A stretch of DNA of 64,000 bases from Acidobacteriota bacterium (GCA_021781795.1 JAJXWA010000004.1:58335-122334), one strand, 5' to 3'; numbered from the stretch's first letter, positions 47,819 to 57,605 are shown. A program made the numbers and translations. The notes: generated from the letters alone by a model not told the origin.

Positions 47819-47870
47819 AGAGAGCGGCGCTCAGTGGCCCGCGTCTTCACCCAACGACAGGAAGTTTCCC

Positions 47871-49718
47871 TTGCCCGAAATTCGCAATCCTAATCTTGAC
47901 CCGCAGGGCTCCGGCGGCGGCAGCGGTAGCGGCGGTGATTTCCGCAGCCTCACAACCTTCACCTTCATCGTGCTCATCGCCATCCTTGGCTTCCAGTACT
48001 TCCGGCCCAAGGAGAACCCGCCCGCGCCTGCCTCGCAAACCGCTCAGCAAGTCGCGCCTGCCGGCAACCAGTCCGCGGCGCCTGCCAGCGCACCTGCCCC
48101 CGGCGCAGCCAGCGTGGCGGCGTCCGCAACGCCGGCCATCGCCGCATCCAGCGAGACAGAAACCGTCATCGAGAACTCGCTCTATCGCATCGTCTTCACC
48201 AATCGCGGTGCGCAGGTCAAGCACTGGTACCTCAAGCAGTACAGCGACAACGCGGGCAAGCCACTCGACCTCGTGCAGCCGCAACTCGCCGAGCGCTTCG
48301 GGATGCCACTGTCGTTCTATACCTACGACTCCGCGCTGACCACCCAGCTCAACCAGGCGCTCTACCAGCCTTCAGCGACCGGCCAGCGTGTGGCTTCCGG
48401 ATCGCTCACCTACCACTACGCGTCGAACGGTCTCGATGTGGTCAAGACCTTCCGCTTTGACGCAAGCTATGTCCTCACCATCGACGCGCAGGTCCTGCGC
48501 AATGGCCAGCCGGTCCGCGCGTTGATCGCCTGGCCCGCCGGCCTTGGCGACATGGAAGAGTTCCTTCCCGATGCCGGAACACGGAATGCGTTGCGCACCA
48601 TCTCACAGTTGGACTGGTCGATTGATGGCAAGCACGAGACGATGAAGTCGGCCAAGGTGAGCGGAAACGCGACCTTCGATCAGGCCTACCAGTACGCCGC
48701 TCTCTCTGATTTGTACTTCGCCGCGGCCTTCCTGCCCGACGCGCCTGCGCAGGCCACCCTTGTCACACTGCACAACACCTACGATCTGCCCAGCGACCTC
48801 TCCAATCCCACAAGCCAGAAGAAACCGGACGATGTTCTCGGCCTTGCCATGGGCGACCAGAACGGCGCAACGCATCTCCGCCTGTACGCAGGTCCCAAGC
48901 AGATGGATGTCCTCAAGACCATCCACGCCATGGGCCCTGACGGCAAAGCCGATGGCCCCACTCTCACCCCGCTGATCCAGTTCGGCGACTGGCTCGGCCT
49001 CATCGCCAAGCCACTTTATCTGGCCCTGCGCTGGCTCCGCGACCTGCTAGGTCCGGGCAGCTACAACTGGGGCTGGGCCATCATTCTTCTCACCATCGTC
49101 TTCAACCTGCTCATGCTGCCTACGCGTTTCATGGCCATGCGGTCCTCGCTGAAGATGATGCGCATCCAGCCCAAGGTAGATGCCATCCGGCGCCGCTACT
49201 CCGGCCTGAAGATGAACGACCCCAAACGCAATGAGATGAACTCGGAGATGATGGCGCTCTATCAGGCCGAAGGGGTCAACATGTACGGCAGTTGCCTGCC
49301 CATGCTGCCCCAGATTCCGCTCTTCTTCGCCTACTTCCGCGTCCTCCAGAACGCCGTCGAACTGCGCCAGGCCCACTGGTTCTGGCTCACGGATCTCTCC
49401 GCGCCCGACCCACTGCACATTCTGCCGTTGCTCATCATCGTCAGTATGTTTTTGGTCACGTACATGACGCCCTCGCCCGGCATGGACGCATCGCAGCGCC
49501 GCATGATGGCTATCATGAGCCCGGTGGTGATGGGCTTTGTTCTCTGGCACTACGCCTCGGGTCTCGCGCTCTACTGGGGCACCAGCAACCTGGTCAACAT
49601 CATCATGCAACTCGGCGTCAATCAGTCCGCCATGGGCAAAGAGATGCACGCCATTGCCGCACGCCGCGCCCAGAAGAAAGCCGGCGCCGGCCCTCGCGTC
49701 GTGCAGGGCAAGCGATAA
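47871..49718 (+). CDS. yidC: Membrane protein insertase YidC
   Basis: An insertase for inner-membrane proteins. A first hydrophobic segment (about 29-45, TFTFIVLIAILGFQYF) is followed by a Pro/Ala-rich linker and a large periplasmic beta domain (about 90-330). The catalytic five-helix core has GSYNWGWAIILLTIVFNLLMLPTRF, RIQPKVDAIRRRY and a final LYWGTSNLVNI. I assign a TTG start at 47871 because AGGAAG lies 6 nt upstream and LPEIRNPNL begins the recognisable protein (615 residues). The open frame to 47616 is antisense-like noise over yidD. Confidence 0.95.
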   Translation: MPEIRNPNLDPQGSGGGSGSGGDFRSLTTFTFIVLIAILGFQYFRPKENPPAPASQTAQQVAPAGNQSAAPASAPAPGAASVAASATPAIAASSETETVIENSLYRIVFTNRGAQVKHWYLKQYSDNAGKPLDLVQPQLAERFGMPLSFYTYDSALTTQLNQALYQPSATGQRVASGSLTYHYASNGLDVVKTFRFDASYVLTIDAQVLRNGQPVRALIAWPAGLGDMEEFLPDAGTRNALRTISQLDWSIDGKHETMKSAKVSGNATFDQAYQYAALSDLYFAAAFLPDAPAQATLVTLHNTYDLPSDLSNPTSQKKPDDVLGLAMGDQNGATHLRLYAGPKQMDVLKTIHAMGPDGKADGPTLTPLIQFGDWLGLIAKPLYLALRWLRDLLGPGSYNWGWAIILLTIVFNLLMLPTRFMAMRSSLKMMRIQPKVDAIRRRYSGLKMNDPKRNEMNSEMMALYQAEGVNMYGSCLPMLPQIPLFFAYFRVLQNAVELRQAHWFWLTDLSAPDPLHILPLLIIVSMFLVTYMTPSPGMDASQRRMMAIMSPVVMGFVLWHYASGLALYWGTSNLVNIIMQLGVNQSAMGKEMHAIAARRAQKKAGAGPRVVQGKR

Positions 49719-49725
49719 GCGCGGA

Positions 49726-49750
49726 GCGGGAGCCTTATTCCGGCTCCCGC
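49726..49750. terminator. Hairpin between convergent yidC and epimerase genes
   Basis: GCGGGAGCC (49726-49734) pairs with GGCTCCCGC (49742-49750). The stem overlaps the last codons of the minus-strand epimerase and begins 7 bp after the yidC stop. There is no T run, so termination is probable but not certain. Confidence 0.6.
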
Positions 49751-50703
49751 CTCGACCCAAGGGTCGCGCCCAGCGCAGCCTGAAGAGCCGGGTACCGGAA
49801 CCGGAATCCAGCCGCGGCCAGCTTCCCAGGAAAGACCCTCGCGCTCGCCAGCAGCGCTTCATCCGCCATTTGCCCCAGAGCCAGCCGCAGCGCAAAGGCC
49901 GGCGCCGGCAGGATCGCCGGACGATTCAACTGCTTCGCCAGTGTCCGGGTGAACTCCAGATTTCGTACCGGCCCCGGCGCGGTCAGGTTCACCGGCCCGC
50001 GCAGCTCTGGCGTTCGCATTGCGAACAGGATCGCCGCCACTGCGTCCTCGAGAGCAATCCAGCTCATCCACTGCCGTCCGCTGCCAAGCCGCCCACCCAG
50101 TCCCAAACGGAAGAGGGGCAGCATCTTCTTGAGCGCTCCCTCGCGTGCCGCAAGCACCACACCGATCCGCAGGTGCACGACTCGAATTCCCGCATCCACG
50201 GCTGGCTTTGCCGCCGCTTCCCACTGCCGGCAGAGTTCGGGGAAAAATCCAGCGCCTGCCAGAGCCTGTTCATCCAGCAACTCATCGCCGCGGTCGCCGT
50301 AGAACCCAATGGCGGATGCCGTCAGCAGCACTTCCGGCCGCCGGTTGAGTCCAGCCAGAACCCTTGCCAACGAGGCGGTCGTCCGCACCCGGCTCTCGGT
50401 CATCTCGTTCCGGTATGCACTCGTCCAGCGATGTGCGGCGACATTCGCTCCGGAAAAATGAACCGCGGCCTGAGCACCTTCCAAAGCCGACGGATCTGCA
50501 ATCGCAGGATCTGCCAACGGATTCCATGCGACCAAGGCAGCCCCCGCCAAGTCCTGAGCCCCTTCAGACTGCCGCTCCGGGCGCCTCCGGACAAGCTGGA
50601 CTGTCGGCGTACCCTGAGCCGCAAGTGCGCGCAGAAGCGCTCGGCCCAGCATCCCTGAGGCCCCGCTCAAGACAACCTGTTGTGGCCCTTTTGTCATCTC
50701 CAT
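49735..50703 (-). CDS. SDR-like NAD(P)-binding epimerase of the TIGR01777 / SDR39U1 family
   Basis: A 322-residue Rossmann protein. The nucleotide-binding loop VVLSGASGMLGRALLRAL is near the N-terminus. A family-typical AVHFSGANVAAHRWT, the active-site region TASAIGFYGDRG and a conserved C-terminal PAPAFALRLALGQMADEALL follow. The family is widespread but its substrate is not known. ATG 50703 or 50697 are equivalent starts; the frame opens 14 codons upstream. It is convergent with yidC and shares a hairpin at its 3' end. Confidence 0.88.
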   Translation of the reverse strand: MEMTKGPQQVVLSGASGMLGRALLRALAAQGTPTVQLVRRRPERQSEGAQDLAGAALVAWNPLADPAIADPSALEGAQAAVHFSGANVAAHRWTSAYRNEMTESRVRTTASLARVLAGLNRRPEVLLTASAIGFYGDRGDELLDEQALAGAGFFPELCRQWEAAAKPAVDAGIRVVHLRIGVVLAAREGALKKMLPLFRLGLGGRLGSGRQWMSWIALEDAVAAILFAMRTPELRGPVNLTAPGPVRNLEFTRTLAKQLNRPAILPAPAFALRLALGQMADEALLASARVFPGKLAAAGFRFRYPALQAALGATLGSRREPE

Positions 50704-50841
50704 AGATTGACAGGATGGATTTTGTTTTCCTCGAAATGAATCCAAACTGCGTCTGCGTCTCCATATTTATTTTGCATGATTGGAATCTCTTTTGACGCAG
50801 GCAACATCCAAATAACTGCGCGGCCTGCGGGGAGGGCGCAT

Positions 50842-51564
50842 ATGGCAGATCTGGCAACGGTTCGCAACGAAGAGACCCAGAAATCTCAGGTCGATCCCGA
50901 GACGACAGAACGATTCATCGCGGAAAAGCACATCGGCGAGCGCATCAAGCGCCTCCGGCTTAAGAAGTCGATGGGCCTGGTGGAGCTAGGCAAGCATACC
51001 GGCCTCTCAGCCAGCTTTCTATCGCAGCTTGAGACGGGCCGCGTGGTTCCCACCCTGCGCAACCTGGCGCGCATTGCCATGGTCTTCTCCAAGGACCTTT
51101 CGTACTTCTTCGAGAGCGAGCCGCAGTCGATGTTCCGCATCCATCGCAGGAAGGAGCGCGTGCGGCTGCCGCAGACTGGCGTCGAAAACCCCACCTACTT
51201 CTTCGAGAGCCTCGGCTACATGGTCCCGGACCGCCACATGGACCCGTATTACGCGCAGTTCATCCCGCTTGATAAGGGACAGGAGCCGCGCGCGCACATG
51301 CACCCCGGTTACGAATTCCTGTTTGTGCTCGAGGGCTCCTTAGACCTGCGCCATGGCGATCAGCACTCCACGCTGGAGGCAGGCGACGCCGTCTACTTTG
51401 ACGCCAGCACGCCTCACTCCTACGCCTGCTGCGGCAAGAAGCCCGCCGACGCCCTCATTGTGACCATGCATCAGGCGCCGCAGGGGCAGCCCATCCCCGT
51501 TGTACGCCAGCCCGCGCCTCGCCCAATCTCGCCCTCAGCGCCTCAAGCCGCCAGCCCGCGTTGA
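50842..51564 (+). CDS. XRE-family regulator with C-terminal cupin domain
   Basis: A 240-residue transcription regulator. Residues about 30-85 form a helix-turn-helix of the XRE class (GERIKRLRLKKSMGLVELGKHTGLSASFLSQLETGRVVPTL). A cupin barrel (about 145-220, with PRAHMHPGYEFLFVLEGSLDLRHGDQ) carries candidate metal-binding His and Glu. Such fusions sense small molecules and usually repress amino-acid or polyamine genes. GGGAGGG lies 7 nt upstream of ATG 50842. It is divergent from the epimerase gene. Confidence 0.9.
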   Translation: MADLATVRNEETQKSQVDPETTERFIAEKHIGERIKRLRLKKSMGLVELGKHTGLSASFLSQLETGRVVPTLRNLARIAMVFSKDLSYFFESEPQSMFRIHRRKERVRLPQTGVENPTYFFESLGYMVPDRHMDPYYAQFIPLDKGQEPRAHMHPGYEFLFVLEGSLDLRHGDQHSTLEAGDAVYFDASTPHSYACCGKKPADALIVTMHQAPQGQPIPVVRQPAPRPISPSAPQAASPR

Positions 51565-51614
51565 CGCAGTTGTCTCTGTGCGAGCCGGCGCTGCCCGGTG
51601 CCGGGTGGGCAGAC

Positions 51615-52154
51615 TTACTCGTCGCTCACCTGTTTGAAGTAGGCTGCGACTTCCGTCCAGTTGTTCACGCGCGTGAACCCCGTCGCCAGTAGATTATGAG
51701 GCGCGGTGTACAGCAGCCCTGTGCCCTCAAAACGCTGCAGGTTCCGGGGCAGGTCGTCAATCAGGAACTCCGCGCGGAGAATGCTCTTGTGCCCGCAGAA
51801 GACGTAGTGAGTGGGCGGAATAAAGGGAAAGTGGCGCTGAAGCCATCGATACTTTGGCCCGAGTGAGTTTGGAACCATCATGGCCTGCGAGGCGATAAAG
51901 ACCTCAAAGCGCGCGCTCAATTCCTTCAGCACGGGCTGCGCGTCCGGCATCAGCGGCAGGTCTTCAAAGAAATCCTCGGCGTCGAGAATGGCCCGCAGAT
52001 GTGCCTGGCGATCCACGGGCGCAACCTCCCAAAGCCCTCTACCGGCCAGGTCCTCCAGCGTCATCTCTTCGTCAAAGGCCGCGTTGTAGCGGCGCAGATG
52101 CTCCGAGAGCGTGTCTGCGATGACCTCATCCATATCCACGCAGATACGCTTCAT
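51615..52154 (-). CDS. 5'(3')-deoxyribonucleotidase-like HAD phosphatase (NT5C family)
   Basis: A 179-residue HAD-superfamily enzyme that probably removes phosphate from deoxynucleoside monophosphates. Motif I is CVDMDEVIAD (Asp7, Asp9). Motif II is around VFIASQA and the later FLIDDLPRNL holds motif IV. ATG 52154 is the natural start; the longer ORF upstream overlaps the zinc-ribbon gene in another frame. It starts 5 bp after the zinc-ribbon stop, in the same direction. Confidence 0.88.
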   Translation of the reverse strand: MKRICVDMDEVIADTLSEHLRRYNAAFDEEMTLEDLAGRGLWEVAPVDRQAHLRAILDAEDFFEDLPLMPDAQPVLKELSARFEVFIASQAMMVPNSLGPKYRWLQRHFPFIPPTHYVFCGHKSILRAEFLIDDLPRNLQRFEGTGLLYTAPHNLLATGFTRVNNWTEVAAYFKQVSDE

Positions 52155-52159
52155 TCGCT

Positions 52160-52945
52160 CTAAGCCCCGGCTCGCCTCGGTTTGCGCACGGCGTGCCCAT
52201 CGCTCCCTGCCGCTTCGGTCTGAGGAGCCTTCGGCGCAGCGGCGATCGTCGGATCCCAGTACAGCATCCGGCCGCAACTGTCGCACGCCAGCAGTTCGCC
52301 CTCGCGCAACTGGTTCCACACCTGCGGGCGCACGCCCATACGGCAACCCATGCACTGCTGGTTGTCCGCACGCGCAATGGCGGTCCCACGGCTCGACGCC
52401 AGCCGATCGAATCTCGTCAGCCACTCCGGCTCAATCGCCTGCCGCAGAGCGCTCCTTTGCACGTCCAAGTCCGCCTGCTGCGCGGCGAATTCCTTCTGCC
52501 GTTCGGCTACGCGCTCGCGCGTGCGCTCCACCGCCAGCGCGCAATCCTCCACCTGCGCCCGCGCCGCGGCCAACGCGGCTTCAAGTGCCTCGGTGCGCTC
52601 CAGACTGGCAAACTCTTCGTCTTCCAGCCTCTGCAATTCGCTCTCTGCAAAGCGCACCTCGTGCTCAATCGCGTCTGCCTGCGCGGTCGTCGTCACCGTG
52701 TCCAGTTGCGCGCGATAGCGCGCGGCCTTCTGCCGATGTTCCTGTGCCTTGCGCTCCAGCCGGGTGCGCAGCGCCTCTTCGCGAGCCAGTCCATCTGACA
52801 CCTCCGACACGTGGGCCTGAGCAGCCCCCAGGGCAGTCTCGGCCTCGGCGATCTCGGCAGGCAGCGCGCGCTGTTCCTTCACGAGCCTTCCGCGCTCCGT
52901 TTCCACTTCCTGCAGCTTTACGAGTTGTTCTACGTGCGCTTGCAT
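52160..52945 (-). CDS. Coiled-coil zinc-ribbon protein (zf-RING_7 / C4-type family)
   Basis: A 261-residue protein. A long coiled coil covers about 1-195 (EQLVKLQEVETERGRLVKEQRALPAEIAEAE onward). A C4 zinc ribbon follows (CMGCRMG, then LLACDSCGRMLYW, about 205-235). Members of this family often bind nucleic acid or ribosomes and may act in translation quality control. It is followed 5 bp later by the nucleotidase gene. The divergent AsmA-like gene starts 73 bp away. Confidence 0.85.
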   Translation of the reverse strand: MQAHVEQLVKLQEVETERGRLVKEQRALPAEIAEAETALGAAQAHVSEVSDGLAREEALRTRLERKAQEHRQKAARYRAQLDTVTTTAQADAIEHEVRFAESELQRLEDEEFASLERTEALEAALAAARAQVEDCALAVERTRERVAERQKEFAAQQADLDVQRSALRQAIEPEWLTRFDRLASSRGTAIARADNQQCMGCRMGVRPQVWNQLREGELLACDSCGRMLYWDPTIAAAPKAPQTEAAGSDGHAVRKPRRAGA

Positions 52946-53018
52946 CGTCGGGACCAAGTCTACGGCATCGCCCGCCCATCTGTGCAAACGCAGCCGCCAT
53001 TGCTGCGAGAATGAAGGG

Positions 53019-54734
53019 ATGCGGGAGGCTCCGTTGCCACAGGCAGGCACATCATTCTTGCAGAGGTACCGCTGGATTCGCTGGTTCGCGGCGGCCGCCC
53101 TGCTCGCCATGGCAGTGCTGGCTGCAAGCCTCGCCTTCCTGGCCCGCCGCGTGGAGCCCTACCTGCATGCGCGCATTGTCGAAGCTCTGGAGCAGCACTT
53201 CCATGCCCGTGTCGAGCTGGACAGCTTCCATGTGAGCCTGCGCACGGGGGAGCAGGGCGAGTGGGGCGTGTGGGCGCGCGGCGCAGGTCTGCGCATCTGG
53301 CCTCCGGCGCAGATGGCCGACCTGACCGTGCCCGCGTCCTCGCAGCCGCTCATCCAGTTGGACTCCTTCAGCTTTCAGGCGCCGCTGCGCTATGCCCGCG
53401 GAGCGCCCATTCGGCTCAACCAGGTTCGGCTGCGGGGATTACGGATTCGTATTCCGAGGCGTACTCACACAGAGCCCGCCAGCCCGGCCACTTCCGCACC
53501 TGCGGCCGTGGGTCCAGCAAACCCACAGCGCATCCGCTTCAAAGTGCAAAGCGTGGAATGCGCCGGCGCGCGCCTCGAAATTGAAACTACCAAGCTGCCG
53601 CTGGTCTTCGATATCGCCCACGTGCTGGTGGATGGCTTCGCGCCCGGCGGAGCTATCCACTTCACGGCCGATCTCACCAATCCTCGCCCGCACGGTGCGA
53701 TACACGCCACCGGCATCTTTGGTCCCTGGCAGGTCAGCGACCCCGGCGAGACGCCGCTCCAGGGCGACTACACACTGACCCGCGCCGACCTCGGCGACTT
53801 CAAAGGCATTGCTGGGCTGCTGTCCTCCACGGGGCATTTCCAGGGCGCGCTGCGCCGTGTGGAGGTGCAGGGCTCCACGAATACGCCCGACTTCCGTCTC
53901 GAACCCTTCAACACGCAACTCCCTCTCCGCACCAGCTTCCGCGCGCGCGTAGACGGCACAACAGGCGATACATGGCTGGACGCTGTGGATGCCACGCTGG
54001 GCAGCTCGCACCTCACGGCGAAGGGGCAAATCGTACGTGTCCTCGATGCCACCCCCACGGGGCCGCAACGCGGCAAGGGCCACGACATTGCGCTCGACGT
54101 CGACATTGACCACGGCCACATCGAGGATTTCCTGCGCCTGCTGAGTCATGCAGGCACGTCATTGCTCATCGGCAATCTGCAACTGCAGGCCCACGTGCAT
54201 GTTCCACCCGGCCCACTTCCGGTCCATCAGCGGATGGACTTGCAAGGCCAGTTCCTGCTCGACCAGGCCGAGTTCACAAGCGCCACCGTACAGCAGCGCA
54301 TCCGCGAGCTGAGCCTTCGAGGTCAGGGACGGCCCCATGAGGCCCACGCCGCAAGCGCTCCGGACGTCCACTCGCAGATGCAGAGCCACTTCACTCTGGC
54401 CACCGGAGAGATCACTCTGCCCGATCTCACGTACAACGTGCCCGGCGCACAGATCCAGCTCCACGGCGCCTACACGCTCGATGGCGGCGCCCTGGACTTT
54501 ATCGGCGCGGCCCACACGCAAGCCACTTTGTCTCAAATGGTCGGCGGATGGAAAGGCTTGCTCCTCAAGCCAGCCGATCCCTTCTTCAAGCACGGCACCG
54601 CAGGCGCCGTAATTCCCATTCGCATCGGCGGCACGCGGCAAAGCCCGGATTTCGGCATCGACATCAACGGCCTGAAGACCACCTCGCCCGAGCGACCCGG
54701 CGATGCAACACCAAAGCCTCCGCCGGCCCCGTAA
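53019..54734 (+). CDS. AsmA-like inner-membrane-anchored protein
   Basis: A 571-residue protein with one N-terminal membrane helix (about 23-42, WFAAAALLAMAVLAASLAFL) and a long periplasmic beta-rich part. RVEPYLHARIVEALEQHFHARVELDSFHV and repeated KGLxI-, GDYTLTRADL-type segments match the AsmA/DUF3971-like family, which is linked to outer-membrane lipid transport and assembly. An internal AsmA-like DATPTGPQRGKGHDIALDVDI is seen near 355. It ends in a Pro/Ala tail. Divergent from the zinc-ribbon gene. Confidence 0.82.
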   Translation: MREAPLPQAGTSFLQRYRWIRWFAAAALLAMAVLAASLAFLARRVEPYLHARIVEALEQHFHARVELDSFHVSLRTGEQGEWGVWARGAGLRIWPPAQMADLTVPASSQPLIQLDSFSFQAPLRYARGAPIRLNQVRLRGLRIRIPRRTHTEPASPATSAPAAVGPANPQRIRFKVQSVECAGARLEIETTKLPLVFDIAHVLVDGFAPGGAIHFTADLTNPRPHGAIHATGIFGPWQVSDPGETPLQGDYTLTRADLGDFKGIAGLLSSTGHFQGALRRVEVQGSTNTPDFRLEPFNTQLPLRTSFRARVDGTTGDTWLDAVDATLGSSHLTAKGQIVRVLDATPTGPQRGKGHDIALDVDIDHGHIEDFLRLLSHAGTSLLIGNLQLQAHVHVPPGPLPVHQRMDLQGQFLLDQAEFTSATVQQRIRELSLRGQGRPHEAHAASAPDVHSQMQSHFTLATGEITLPDLTYNVPGAQIQLHGAYTLDGGALDFIGAAHTQATLSQMVGGWKGLLLKPADPFFKHGTAGAVIPIRIGGTRQSPDFGIDINGLKTTSPERPGDATPKPPPAP

Positions 54735-54829
54735 CATCCGTGCCAGCCATCGCGCACTTTGTCACTCCGGGCAAACGTGACTCCGCTACAATGCGCTGGT
54801 CACTCCATTTCAGATTGCAGGGAACCTCT

Positions 54830-55738
54830 ATGGACATGCTCTTCCTGATCTTGCTGGCGATCTTTGGCCTGATTGCCATTTCGCTGATCCTTGGCAGCTT
54901 CTTCACGGTCAACACCGCGCAGGTCGCCATCATCACCCGCTTCGGCAAGTTCCTGCGCGTGGCCGAAGCCGGCCTCAACTGGAAGATGCCATACTTCGAT
55001 ACGGTCGCCGGCCTCGTGAGCCTGCGCGTGAATCAGATCGCGCTTACCATGGAGACCAAGACGAAGGACAATGTCTTCGTTACCATCCCCATCTCCGTGC
55101 AGAACCGCGTCCGTCCTGAAAAAGTCTTCGACGCCTTCTACAAGCTCTCCGACCCTGTCGCGCAGATCAAGTCCTACGTGGAGCAGGTCATCCTCGGCCA
55201 CGTGCCCAGCATGACACTCGACGAAGTCTTCGCCTCGCAGTCGAGCATCGCCGCCGCCGTCAAGCAGGAGCTCGACTCGGACATGGCGGCCTTCGGTTAC
55301 GAAATCGTCAACGTGCTCGTGACCGACATCGTTCCCGACGCCAAAGTGAAGTCTGCGATGAACGACATCAACGCCGCCCAGCGCGAACAGGTGGCAGCCA
55401 CCGCACGCGGCGAAGCCGACAAGATTCTCGTCGTCAAAAAGGCCGAGGCCGAAGCGGAGAGCAAGGCGTTGCAGGGCCAGGGCATCGCCAACCAGCGCAG
55501 AGCCATCGTCGAGGGGCTGCAGGTCTCCATCGAGCAGTTCCAGAAGGCCGTGGAAGGCGCAAGCGCAAAAGACGTGATGCAACTGGTGATGGTCACGCAG
55601 TACTTTGACACGCTCAAGTCCATTGGCGAGAGCGACAAGACCAACACGCTCTTCCTGGCGCACTCGCCCGGCTCGGTTAAGGAAGTCTCCGACCAGATCC
55701 TTGAGTCCATGCTGGTCGCGCAGAAAGCAAACAACTGA
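54830..55738 (+). CDS. SPFH/stomatin-like membrane protein
   Basis: A 302-residue member of the SPFH (stomatin/HflK-like) family. An N-terminal membrane segment (3-23) is followed by the SPFH domain (VNTAQVAIITRFGKFLRV, EAGLNWKMP) and a C-terminal coiled coil with EAEAESKALQGQG. These proteins form large microdomain cages and control proteases or membrane traffic. A TACAAT -10-like box lies at 54787-54792 and AGGGAAC before the ATG. The following gene, a GH13 enzyme, starts 116 bp downstream. Confidence 0.9.
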   Translation: MDMLFLILLAIFGLIAISLILGSFFTVNTAQVAIITRFGKFLRVAEAGLNWKMPYFDTVAGLVSLRVNQIALTMETKTKDNVFVTIPISVQNRVRPEKVFDAFYKLSDPVAQIKSYVEQVILGHVPSMTLDEVFASQSSIAAAVKQELDSDMAAFGYEIVNVLVTDIVPDAKVKSAMNDINAAQREQVAATARGEADKILVVKKAEAEAESKALQGQGIANQRRAIVEGLQVSIEQFQKAVEGASAKDVMQLVMVTQYFDTLKSIGESDKTNTLFLAHSPGSVKEVSDQILESMLVAQKANN

Positions 55739-55853
55739 CCGGACGGCAGGCTCATGCCTTCCTGTTCCAGCGCACGGTCCAATGTGATAGCTTGACTTGC
55801 GTCACACCGTTGCCAATTTCACGAGTAACGGACAAGGCAATCAAGGAGACGCA

Positions 55854-57605
55854 ATGCATTGGACCCGGACCATCCAGCGCTGCGCCATGCCCCTTTTTCT
55901 GGGGATTTCGGCGCTCATCGGCGTGCATCCCACAGCTGCGGCACAGGCAGCCAGCCAGCCCACAGGCAACGAGTGGTGGCGTCACGCCGTCATCTATGAG
56001 ATCTACCCGCGCAGCTTTCAGGACTCGAACGGCGACGGCATCGGCGACCTGAAGGGCATCGCCTCGCGCCTCGACTACCTCCACGACCTCGGCATCGACG
56101 CCATCTGGCTCACGCCTATCTATCCCTCGCCAGGCGTGGACTACGGCTACGACATCTCAAACTACACAGCCATCGACCCGGTCTACGGAACCATGGCCGA
56201 CTTCGAGAACCTGGTGGCGGAAGCGAAAAAGCGCAACATTCGCATTCTGATGGACTACGTAATCAACCATACCTCGGACCAGAATCCCTGGTTCGTTGAG
56301 TCCCGTTCCTCGCGCGACAACCCGAAGCGCAACTGGTACGTGTGGCATGATGGCAAGGGCGAAACGGCGACCGACAAAGGCCAGCCGCCCAACAACTGGC
56401 AGTCGTGGTTCGGCGGCTCCGCCTGGCAGTGGGATGAGAAGACGCGCCAGTACTACTACCACTACTTCTATGTGCAGCAGCCAGACCTGAACTGGCGCAA
56501 TCCCGAGGTGCGCAAGGCCATGTACGGCGTGCTCGACTTCTGGATGCAGCGCGGCACCGCGGGCTTCCGCATCGATGCCGTCTCGCGTCTCTTTGAAGAT
56601 CCAGAGCTGCGCAACGATCCCTATCTGCCCGGCCACAACGCCTATGGCGACCGCAATATCCAGCACAAATATACCGACGATCTGCCCGAGGTCCACGACG
56701 TGCTCAAGGAGGTCCGCGGGGTTGTGGACAAGTATCCCGGCGATCCGGTGCTGGTGACCGAAGCCGACGAGCCGAACGTTGCGGCGCTCACAAAGATGTA
56801 TGGCGAGCACAATGACGAGGTCCAGCTGCCGATGGACTTCCAGATTGCCGATGTGAACGAGCTTTCCGCGCCACGCTTCCGCGAGCTCTTCAACGAGATC
56901 GAAAGCAACACCGCGCATGGCCAGCCTGAATATTTCTTTTCCAACCACGACCAGCGCCGCCAGTGGGACCGCTATGGGGACGGCAAGCATAACGACGAGA
57001 TTGCCAAGCTGATGGCCGTGCTCGAACTCACCACGCGCGGCACGCCGCAGATGTACTACGGCGAAGAACTCGGCATGAGAACCACCGACCCGGCGCGCAT
57101 TGAGGACGTGCATGACCCCATTGGCAAGCGCGGCTGGCCCAAAGAGAAGGGCCGCGACGGCGAACGCACGCCGATGCAGTGGACCGATGGCTCCAATGCC
57201 GGATTCACCAGTCCCGGCGTCAAGCCGTGGCTGCCGATACCGCCGAGCGCCAAGGAAGACAACGTCGAAGTCGAGAGCAAGGATCCCAACTCGATCTACA
57301 ACGCCTACAAGCGCCTGCTCTCGCTGCGCAAAACGAATCCGGCGCTGCGCGACGGCACGCAGACGACGATCAACAACAACGACCCGGATGTCTTCGCTTT
57401 TCTGCGTCGCGATGGCGACGCCACGGTGCTGGTGGCGCTGAACATGAGCGCAAAGTCGCGCACCGTGGCATTCCACCTGGACGAGTACGGCGTCCACGGC
57501 GCACAACTCGCGCCTCTCTACAGCACCACGGGCCAATCCGGCTCGCTCGCTACCAGCCGCGTTGAGCTTGCGCCCTTCGCTGCGCTTGTCGCGCAGGTGC
57601 AGTAG
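55854..57605 (+). CDS. Exported GH13 family alpha-glucosidase-type enzyme (copy 1)
   Basis: A 583-residue retaining glycoside hydrolase of family 13. A Sec-type signal covers about 1-31. The conserved regions are present: DYVINH (region I), GFRIDAVSRL with the nucleophile Asp (region II), VTEADE with the acid/base Glu (region III) and FSNHDQRR (region IV). WWRHAVIYEIYPRSFQDSNGDGIGDLKGI is typical for the oligo-glucosidase subgroup. ATG 55854 follows AAGGAGAC. It acts in the periplasm, probably on short alpha-glucans or sucrose-like sugars. Confidence 0.93.
   Translation: MHWTRTIQRCAMPLFLGISALIGVHPTAAAQAASQPTGNEWWRHAVIYEIYPRSFQDSNGDGIGDLKGIASRLDYLHDLGIDAIWLTPIYPSPGVDYGYDISNYTAIDPVYGTMADFENLVAEAKKRNIRILMDYVINHTSDQNPWFVESRSSRDNPKRNWYVWHDGKGETATDKGQPPNNWQSWFGGSAWQWDEKTRQYYYHYFYVQQPDLNWRNPEVRKAMYGVLDFWMQRGTAGFRIDAVSRLFEDPELRNDPYLPGHNAYGDRNIQHKYTDDLPEVHDVLKEVRGVVDKYPGDPVLVTEADEPNVAALTKMYGEHNDEVQLPMDFQIADVNELSAPRFRELFNEIESNTAHGQPEYFFSNHDQRRQWDRYGDGKHNDEIAKLMAVLELTTRGTPQMYYGEELGMRTTDPARIEDVHDPIGKRGWPKEKGRDGERTPMQWTDGSNAGFTSPGVKPWLPIPPSAKEDNVEVESKDPNSIYNAYKRLLSLRKTNPALRDGTQTTINNNDPDVFAFLRRDGDATVLVALNMSAKSRTVAFHLDEYGVHGAQLAPLYSTTGQSGSLATSRVELAPFAALVAQVQ

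Noticed and set aside
55785..55808. TGTGA-N14-TCACA spacing before GH13 copy 1, like a widened CRP site
   Set aside because: The spacing is 14 instead of 6 and there is no other evidence for a CRP-type site.
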